Positions 8,411 to 13,445 of a DNA stretch of 13,445 nt are shown here, piece by piece; within the stretch, counting starts at the first letter, position 1, and every line of letters starts with the position of its first letter. A model generated the notes under the pieces. It saw only the letters and a list, made by a program, of their open reading frames with translations. It did no database searches and had not been told where the DNA came from. This DNA is from Chitinophagales bacterium. GTDB lineage: Bacteria > Bacteroidota > Bacteroidia > Chitinophagales > JAHDHT01. The translations under genes and the position numbers were made by a program. Where the stretch lies: positions 1 to 13,445 of the forward strand of contig JAHDHT010000101.1 of the NCBI GenBank assembly GCA_020631175.1, written 5' to 3'.

Positions 8411-8418
8411 CAAATATA
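8411..8418 (-). promoter_or_regulatory. Candidate Bacteroidota -7 promoter box for secDF
   Basis: The minus strand reads TATATTTG, an exact match to the Bacteroidota -7 consensus TAnnTTTG. Transcription would begin near 8404, giving a leader of about 30 nt before the ATG at 8374. No good TTTG -33 element is visible at the expected distance, so the call rests on the -7 box and its position in the 138-bp gap between the helicase stop and secDF. Confidence 0.4.
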
Positions 8419-8512
8419 AGGAGATTTTACGGCATTAACCCTACCTTATCCACATGATTTTTAAGCTTTGTAATTTGTCGAATAATCTGTTATATCTACC
8501 TGATATTCAGCT

Positions 8513-10420
8513 CTATACATCCATTTCCCAGACCGATTTGTAAGCACCGCTTTCCTGAAAGTAGTCTAACATGGTAGAATAAAAGGAATCATTTCCGATT
8601 GTAGCGCTGTCTCCAACAATCACTAATTTCTTTCTGGCTCTTGTTACAGCCACATTCATTCGACGATAATCTTTTAGAAATCCGATTTCTGATTTGGCAT
8701 TAGAACGTACCATTGAGATGTATATCACATCTTTTTCTCTGCCCTGAAAAGCATCAACTGTATCTACCTCAATTGAGGCAGCTTGATGCGCTAAAAAATG
8801 ATCTTCTAAATGATTTCGGATATACTTTACCTGCTCACTATAGGGAGTAATGATAGCTATACTTATATCATCCCGTTCAAGGTCATGAAATAAACGGGTT
8901 AAATGAATACCAATTAGCCTGTATTCTTCAGGATTATAGTAACTTTTCGATACCGAATTTTGCTTTTCTTCATAAGCAGCTCCTGCTGTATCAATAAACT
9001 CTAATGGAAACACTTTTTCATTGCCATGAACGAGTTGCTGATAACGTACAGAATCATCCGCTTTTAATAATCCTTTATAGAAATATTGATTGGTGCAATT
9101 CATGATGATTTCATGCATTCTATATTGTGTATCAAGCAAATAAGTAGCATTACTTTCTTTAACCAATCGCTCCATCAACGTTTTTTCCAATCCTTCCCGG
9201 GCAGCTTTGTAAGATTTTACGGTAGGAGGTAGCTGAAACGGATCGCCGGCCATAATTACCCGTTCGCATTTATTCAAAGGTATCCAGCAAGCCGGTTCCA
9301 AAGCCTGTGCAGCTTCATCGATAATTAATAAATCGAAATGCATGTCTTCGAGATATCGATGATCAGAGCTGACAAGTGTAGTGCAGATAACATCCGCTTC
9401 ATCAATCAACTTTTTAACCAAATAGTTTTCCGCAATTCGAATCTGCTCTCTCAACATCTTGGCTTCCTGATATAATCGCGTTCTTTCCGCCCTAGCTTCA
9501 GCATCAAAATTTCGCTTGTATTTTGAAGCCGCTTTAAATAAGTCACGGGCATCAATCTTCATTTTTTTAATACTCTGCGTATCCGGATGCTCATCAATTG
9601 CAGATTCCATAGTCATTTTCCAGACTTGATCACGCATTCGTGATAAATTACCCAAGCGAATTACATTAACACCCTTTTTATCCAGTTCCACACATAAATG
9701 ATCAGCTGCTGCATTACTTGGTGTACAAAGCAGCATTCGCTGCTTTGTGCGAATGTTCTGAATTACAATTTCAATTAAAGTAGTGCTCTTTCCGGTTCCG
9801 GGCGGACCATGAATAACCGTAAAATCCTGATTTTCCAATGCTGCTTTTACCGTATTATTCTGACTTTCATTCAGCTGCGAATTAAAGGTAAAATGATGCG
9901 TTTCAGCAAGACCTTCATTTTTAGCTTTTATTAATTGAACAGCTAATTGATAAAGCCTGCTTTTCTTATCAGCGAACATCGCCCGTTTAAGCGCATCATC
10001 CATCGCTTTATAGGTGCGCTCATCAAAATATAAATCAATTCCCGTCTTAGATCCATAAATCCAATCCGGTAATTTATCCCTGTTAAAAAGCAACTTTAAT
10101 TTATTCCGATCGGCCCAATGCACCATTCCTTTCAACCGATATTCTATCGGCTGATCTAAATTAAACAATTCGACCTGAGAGCCTGCCCTGAACTGATGTG
10201 GCTGATCGATCATTTTATTTCGCTGAACAACAAGAAAAGGTAATTGACCTAAACTATAACCTTGCTTAACAACTTCTAAAGGAAACCAGGAATAGCCTTT
10301 GCGACGTCGTTCATCGGCTTTCATATTCTTTAGCTGATGGAAATAAATTTCCTTTTCCTCAGAAAGCTCTAACTCAACTAATTGAATTAGCTGTTTAAAA
10401 TACGATTGATAATTTTCCAA
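8513..10420 (-). CDS. UPF1/IGHMBP2-like superfamily 1 helicase (AAA_11/AAA_12 type)
   Basis: This 635-residue protein is an ATP-dependent DNA or RNA helicase related to eukaryotic IGHMBP2 and UPF1; the bacterial cellular role is not well defined. The SF1 motifs are intact: Q motif around Gln187, Walker A GPPGTGKS at 205-212, motif Ia LCTPSNAAAD at 231-240, Walker B DEAA at 368-371, GDPFQLPPT at 392-400, QYRMH at 432-436, VDAFQGRE at 555-562 and VAVTRAR at 590-596. Residues about 40-125 form the N-terminal beta-rich region typical of the family, and about 285-335 form a helical, charged insertion that probably is the stalk. No nuclease or extra domain is fused. The start is TTG: it lies 5 nt after the TAA of the upstream lipoprotein gene, the next ATG (codon 33) would remove the conserved N-terminal helix, and no in-frame ATG lies just upstream. 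Translation may be coupled to the lipoprotein gene. Confidence 0.94.
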   Translation of the reverse strand: MENYQSYFKQLIQLVELELSEEKEIYFHQLKNMKADERRRKGYSWFPLEVVKQGYSLGQLPFLVVQRNKMIDQPHQFRAGSQVELFNLDQPIEYRLKGMVHWADRNKLKLLFNRDKLPDWIYGSKTGIDLYFDERTYKAMDDALKRAMFADKKSRLYQLAVQLIKAKNEGLAETHHFTFNSQLNESQNNTVKAALENQDFTVIHGPPGTGKSTTLIEIVIQNIRTKQRMLLCTPSNAAADHLCVELDKKGVNVIRLGNLSRMRDQVWKMTMESAIDEHPDTQSIKKMKIDARDLFKAASKYKRNFDAEARAERTRLYQEAKMLREQIRIAENYLVKKLIDEADVICTTLVSSDHRYLEDMHFDLLIIDEAAQALEPACWIPLNKCERVIMAGDPFQLPPTVKSYKAAREGLEKTLMERLVKESNATYLLDTQYRMHEIIMNCTNQYFYKGLLKADDSVRYQQLVHGNEKVFPLEFIDTAGAAYEEKQNSVSKSYYNPEEYRLIGIHLTRLFHDLERDDISIAIITPYSEQVKYIRNHLEDHFLAHQAASIEVDTVDAFQGREKDVIYISMVRSNAKSEIGFLKDYRRMNVAVTRARKKLVIVGDSATIGNDSFYSTMLDYFQESGAYKSVWEMDV

Positions 10421-10425
10421 TAATA

Positions 10426-11067
10426 TTATCCCTGAGGACCACTAATCAGATAAAAACCTCTGTTTGGCTTTAAATAAATTTTAACCGGTAAACTGCTTTG
10501 ATCTTTTAATATCGCTTCACCAAATAATGTGACATAAGTGCTAACTGATGCAGATTGGATGCTTATACGCTTAATAGGTTTTAACTTGTCGTGGCCTTTT
10601 GCATCTCTGTTATTAAATGGAGCAGTCTTGTGACTAAGACCTAATGACTCAATTATATATTGCGTTTCATCAATTCCCATTTTGGTATTGATCATATAAT
10701 GTTGTGGATCACATAATTCAAGATACTCTCCCCAATCATTTGCATTGATTGCTTTGTTTATATTGTTGATCATCCTTTCTAATCCGGAATTATTCTTAAT
10801 CGCTTCAGCAACAGGTACTGCATTAGCATCCTGAATTTGTTCGGTAACCGAACTTACCGGATCAATTTTTTTTGCTGCTTTTAAGGCATCTAAAGCTTTT
10901 TGCTTCAATGCCTCCTGGCTTGGAGATTGAGCGGATGATTTTTTACTGTTTGATTTGGATGGATTTTTTGTTTGGTTGGATTTTGATTCTGTTTCAGATG
11001 AAACACATCCCAACATAAAACATAAGACAAATAAGAATAGAATATAACGCATCTTTAATATTGACAT
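10426..11067 (-). CDS. Predicted lipoprotein with possible NTF2-like C-terminal domain
   Basis: The 213-residue product begins with a lipoprotein-type signal (RYILFLFVLCFMLGC), with Cys21 as the likely lipidated residue; the Met at -3 is a slightly atypical lipobox. Residues 22-52 are a Ser/Lys/Asn-rich, probably disordered linker, followed by a charged helix at about 53-68. The folded part, about 94-213, contains INANDWGEYLELCDPQHY and a strand-rich C-terminus. This is faintly reminiscent of SnoaL/NTF2-like or DUF4878-type folds, but I cannot confirm that. A second ATG at codon 6 would still keep the full signal. The gene is first in a pair with the helicase, 5 nt apart on the same strand, and has a candidate -7 box upstream. 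Function unknown. Confidence 0.85.
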   Translation of the reverse strand: MSILKMRYILFLFVLCFMLGCVSSETESKSNQTKNPSKSNSKKSSAQSPSQEALKQKALDALKAAKKIDPVSSVTEQIQDANAVPVAEAIKNNSGLERMINNINKAINANDWGEYLELCDPQHYMINTKMGIDETQYIIESLGLSHKTAPFNNRDAKGHDKLKPIKRISIQSASVSTYVTLFGEAILKDQSSLPVKIYLKPNRGFYLISGPQG

Positions 11068-11089
11068 TTATAGTATTATTTTAGCGAAA

Positions 11090-11097
11090 CAAATGTA
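11090..11097 (-). promoter_or_regulatory. Candidate Bacteroidota -7 promoter box for the lipoprotein-helicase pair
   Basis: The minus strand reads TACATTTG, an exact match to TAnnTTTG. Transcription would start near 11083, leaving a leader of about 16 nt before the ATG at 11067. No convincing TTTG -33 element is present at 17-23 bp. The box lies in the 48-bp gap between divergent genes; I found no comparable plus-strand box for the acyl-CoA dehydrogenase gene. Confidence 0.4.
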
Positions 11098-11115
11098 AAC
11101 ATAAATTGAATCGAA

Positions 11116-12915
11116 ATGAATAGCACACAAACTAAATATAAAAGAACAGTTGGAGGAGCTTTTCTTGTTGAAGAAAGTGACCCTAACAGCATCTTCATCT
11201 ATGAAGAATTATCTGAAGAGCAAAGAATGATTGCCCAGGCCATGGAAGATTTTATCAATGCTGAAATTGAGCCAATATGGAATAAAATTGATTCGAAGGA
11301 AGGAATTGAAATTGGCCGAAAGCTTTTAGAAAAAGCAGGTGAAATGGGTTTTCTCGGATTGGAAGTCGGGGAGGAGTATGGAGGAAATCAAATGGATTTT
11401 ATTACGGCTATTGCCTGGACGGAAAAAGCATGCGCTTCTTATTCTTTTGCTTTAACGATCGGTGTGCAAACGAGTATCGGAATTGCACCGATGTATTTAT
11501 ATGCCAACCCTGAACAAAAAGCCAAATATTTACCTAAAATGGTTTCAGGAGAATTAAAAACCTGTTACTGCCTGACGGAACCTGGTAGCGGAAGTGATGC
11601 TAATTCCGGTAAAACAAAAGCGGTTTTAAATCCTGAAGGCACACATTATATATTAACCGGTCAAAAAATGTGGATCACGAATAGTGGCTTTGCAGATGTA
11701 TTTATTGTCTTCGCTAAAATTGATGATGATAAAAATTTAAGTGCTTTTATAGTTGAAAAAGAATTTGGTGGAGTAAGTCTTGGAGCGGAAGAGGAAAAAA
11801 TGGGAATTAAAGGTTCGAGTACAAGACAAGTATTTTTTAATGAAGTTCCTGTTCCGGTTGAAAACCTGCTGGGAGAACGTGGGGATGGATTTAAAATGGC
11901 ATTGAACGTTCTGAATACCGGACGTATAAAAATGGCATCTGCGGTTACCGGAATGGCGAAGAAAGGAATGCAATGGACAAACCAATATGCTTTAGAAAGA
12001 AAACAATTTGGAGAACCAATTGGTAATTTCGGAGCAATTAAACATAAGATTGGAAATTGCAATGCCAAGCTTTATGGAATTGAATCAGGACTATACAGAA
12101 CTGCCAGTAATATCGACAGTAAATTTGATGAACTGATCGATGAAGGAATGAGCAGGGAAGAAGCTAAATGGAGAAGTATTTCTGAATATGCGATTGAATG
12201 TGCGATTATGAAAGTGTACAGCACAGAGGCGGGGAGTTACATGGCTGATGAAGGAGTACAAATTCATGGAGGAATGGGTTACAGTGCCGAGACAAAAATT
12301 GAAACGATGTATCGTGATGCTAGAATTAATCGCATCTATGAAGGTACCAATGAAATAAATCGAATGCTTTCTGTTGACATGCTTTTAAAGAAAGCATTAA
12401 AAGGAAAAATAGATATGATGACGCCGGCAATGGCGGTTCAAAAAGAATTAATGTCTGTTCCTTCATTTAATACTTCTGCTTCAACTGAATATTTAGCTGA
12501 GCCATTGAAGATGGTTGTCAACTTTAAAAAAGCCATTTTAATGGTAGCGGGTGCAGCGGTTCAAAAATTAATGCAAAACCTGAAAGATGAACAGGAAATA
12601 TTAATGAATATTTCAGACATGTTAATTCAGGCATTCGTTTTTGAATCTGCCGTTTTAAGAACAATCAAATTAAAGAACATAAACGGTGCGCCTACAGCAG
12701 GTACAGAAGAAATGACGTATATATTAATGCATGAAGCCGCAAACGTAATTAACAATGCCGGTCGTGAAGTTATTTACGCTTTTTCGGAAGGAGATGAAAT
12801 GCGTGGATTATTAATGGGATTAAAACGATTTACTAAATTAAATCCATATAATTTGAAAACGGCAAGAAGAACAGTTGCGGATATTAGTTTAGAGAAAGTC
12901 GGCTATGTAATGTAG
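11116..12915 (+). CDS. Acyl-CoA dehydrogenase, 599 residues, with C-terminal extension
   Basis: This FAD enzyme introduces the alpha-beta double bond into acyl-CoA in the first step of fatty-acid beta-oxidation and passes electrons to an electron-transfer flavoprotein. The N-terminal helical domain spans about 30-147, the middle beta domain about 148-250 and the C-terminal helical domain about 255-420. Signature CYCLTEPGSGSDANSG lies at 150-165 and matches the first family pattern. The second signature region includes QIHGGMGYSAETKIE at 382-396 and RIYEGTNEINR at 406-416, where Glu409 is the expected catalytic base. Residues about 430-599 form an extra helical domain, as in very-long-chain (VLCAD-like) enzymes and Bacillus FadE-type proteins, which suggests longer-chain substrates. 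Length is normal for that subgroup. The gene stands alone, divergent from the lipoprotein gene by 48 bp. Its TAG stop lies inside a palindromic element shared with the convergent ribD. Confidence 0.96.
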   Translation: MNSTQTKYKRTVGGAFLVEESDPNSIFIYEELSEEQRMIAQAMEDFINAEIEPIWNKIDSKEGIEIGRKLLEKAGEMGFLGLEVGEEYGGNQMDFITAIAWTEKACASYSFALTIGVQTSIGIAPMYLYANPEQKAKYLPKMVSGELKTCYCLTEPGSGSDANSGKTKAVLNPEGTHYILTGQKMWITNSGFADVFIVFAKIDDDKNLSAFIVEKEFGGVSLGAEEEKMGIKGSSTRQVFFNEVPVPVENLLGERGDGFKMALNVLNTGRIKMASAVTGMAKKGMQWTNQYALERKQFGEPIGNFGAIKHKIGNCNAKLYGIESGLYRTASNIDSKFDELIDEGMSREEAKWRSISEYAIECAIMKVYSTEAGSYMADEGVQIHGGMGYSAETKIETMYRDARINRIYEGTNEINRMLSVDMLLKKALKGKIDMMTPAMAVQKELMSVPSFNTSASTEYLAEPLKMVVNFKKAILMVAGAAVQKLMQNLKDEQEILMNISDMLIQAFVFESAVLRTIKLKNINGAPTAGTEEMTYILMHEAANVINNAGREVIYAFSEGDEMRGLLMGLKRFTKLNPYNLKTARRTVADISLEKVGYVM

Positions 12916-12964
12916 GGACGACTTTAGTCGTCTCTGAATAAGAGGTGACTAAAGTCGCCTCTAC
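12912..12964. repeat. 53-bp double-palindrome element spanning two convergent stop codons
   Basis: Two 24-bp arms (12912-12935 and 12941-12964) are inverted copies matching at 20 of 24 positions around the spacer GAATA. Each arm also contains its own hairpin: 10-bp stems at 12914-12923/12926-12935 (loop TT) and 12941-12950/12953-12962 (loop AA). The shared core is GACTTTAGTC or its complement. As plus-strand RNA each small stem has nine Watson-Crick pairs and one G-U pair; as minus-strand RNA that position becomes an A-C mismatch. The outer GTAG ends supply the TAG stop of the acyl-CoA dehydrogenase gene (12913-12915) and that of ribD (12961-12963). No T-tract follows on either strand, so a bidirectional terminator is possible but not canonical. 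It could also be a REP-like mobile palindrome. Confidence 0.85.
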
Positions 12965-13445
12965 CTATTCAAATAAATCTCAACCCGATCATTTTCAATT
13001 TGAAAAGAATCACTTAAACTCCCTGAAGTAAATTCCACTTTTCTTCCATCAGCCCATGAATCATTACTACGAATTATTCTGGCTTCATCCCATAAGTTAT
13101 TTTGAATAAAATAATTCAAGGTGAAAATTCCACCTTCAATAAAAACAGATTGTATTTCCTGTTCAAAACAAAATTGGTTAAAAGACTCAGGAAATAAATC
13201 AAAATCAATTTTAATGAAGTTAATTTTTCCTTCAGCAGAATCTTTATTTCTATTTAAAACAAAAAGTCGTTCTGCTTTAATTGAATTTAATTTTCCTTCC
13301 GTTTTTAAATCCGGATCAATTATAATTGGAGTAGGAGAATTACCCGACCATAATCTATTATCAAGTGAAGGTTGATCAGCTAAAACAGTGTTTACTCCAA
13401 CCAGAATTGCCTGCTCTTCAGATCGCCATTTATGTACCAGTTTTT
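12961..13445 (-). CDS. ribD: RibD, 3' part: reductase domain of riboflavin biosynthesis enzyme (truncated by window edge)
   Basis: Reading the minus strand from the window edge gives 160 residues to a TAG at 12961-12963. The first residues, KLVHKWRSEEQAILVGVNTV followed by LADQPSLDNRLW, are the substrate- and NADPH-binding region of the RibD/RibG reductase domain. Further on come PTPIIIDPDLKTEGK, IQSVFIEGG (conserved EGG near 13130) and LNYFIQNNLWDEARII, all in family order. The full enzyme deaminates and then reduces the pyrimidine intermediate of riboflavin synthesis; the N-terminal deaminase domain must lie beyond 13445. The usual Asn in the ADNP motif is Gln here (ADQP). The gene converges on the acyl-CoA dehydrogenase gene and ends inside the double palindrome. 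An opposite-strand open frame here is a shadow. Confidence 0.93.
   Translation of the reverse strand, partial: KLVHKWRSEEQAILVGVNTVLADQPSLDNRLWSGNSPTPIIIDPDLKTEGKLNSIKAERLFVLNRNKDSAEGKINFIKIDFDLFPESFNQFCFEQEIQSVFIEGGIFTLNYFIQNNLWDEARIIRSNDSWADGRKVEFTSGSLSDSFQIENDRVEIYLNR

Noticed and set aside
8513..11067. Helicase plus lipoprotein as a phage-defence module
   Set aside because: The helicase has no fused nuclease or sensor domain, no defence genes are nearby, and the lipoprotein has no effector motif. A housekeeping role fits as well.
11061..11079. TTGACA with a downstream TATTAT as a sigma-70 promoter for the acyl-CoA dehydrogenase gene
   Set aside because: The spacing is only 7 bp, and Bacteroidota mostly use TTTG/TAnnTTTG promoters, so this is probably chance.
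11661..12068. Minus-strand open frame of 135 codons
   Set aside because: It is antisense to the conserved core of the acyl-CoA dehydrogenase, whose signatures prove the plus-strand frame.
13121..13375. Plus-strand open frame of 84 codons near the window end
   Set aside because: The minus strand here encodes the RibD reductase domain in one uninterrupted frame with conserved motifs, so the plus-strand frame is a shadow.

Overview
The window looks like a chromosomal segment of a Bacteroidota bacterium, possibly a marine or aquatic Flavobacteriia- or Saprospiria-like lineage; the sequence does not place it more finely. The evidence is low GC, a single-chain SecD-SecF fusion, a secreted protein with a type IX secretion (T9SS) type A C-terminal sorting domain, little sign of Shine-Dalgarno sites, and two matches to the Bacteroidota -7 promoter box TAnnTTTG. 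Most of the content is housekeeping. I see no tRNA, rRNA, CRISPR array, transposase, integrase, phage gene or recognisable defence or toxin-antitoxin module.

Layout. Positions 1-127 hold the possible last codons of a plus-strand gene and a short hairpin-rich gap. Positions 128-3745 (minus) encode a 1205-residue secreted multidomain protein: signal peptide, about 510 residues I cannot assign, an SGNH/sialate O-acetylesterase-type (SASA) esterase domain, an SdrD-B-like domain, two tandem acidic MopE-like repeats and a T9SS sorting domain. After a 272-bp AT-rich gap come three minus-strand genes: a small four-helix membrane protein (4018-4545), a TRIC/UPF0126 cation-channel homologue (4602-5231) and the fused protein-export motor subunit SecDF (5297-8374). 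A clear intrinsic terminator follows secDF and sits immediately before the channel gene. Next is a tight minus-strand pair: a predicted lipoprotein (10426-11067) and, 5 nt downstream, a UPF1/IGHMBP2-like SF1 helicase that starts with TTG (8513-10420). Divergent from that pair is a 599-residue acyl-CoA dehydrogenase (11116-12915, plus). It converges on the 3' part of ribD (12961 to beyond 13445, minus), which is visible although it runs off the window edge.

How the genes relate. Most neighbours look functionally independent: export (SecDF), ion transport (TRIC), nucleic-acid remodelling (helicase), fatty-acid oxidation (acyl-CoA dehydrogenase) and riboflavin synthesis (RibD). One plausible link is that SecDF helps export proteins such as the T9SS cargo encoded at 128-3745. 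The most distinctive non-coding element is a 53-bp double palindrome at 12912-12964. It fills the whole gap between the convergent acyl-CoA dehydrogenase and ribD genes and supplies the stop codons of both. The most distinctive protein is the large T9SS cargo, whose N-terminal half I cannot assign. I did not find convincing evidence for a new multi-gene system.
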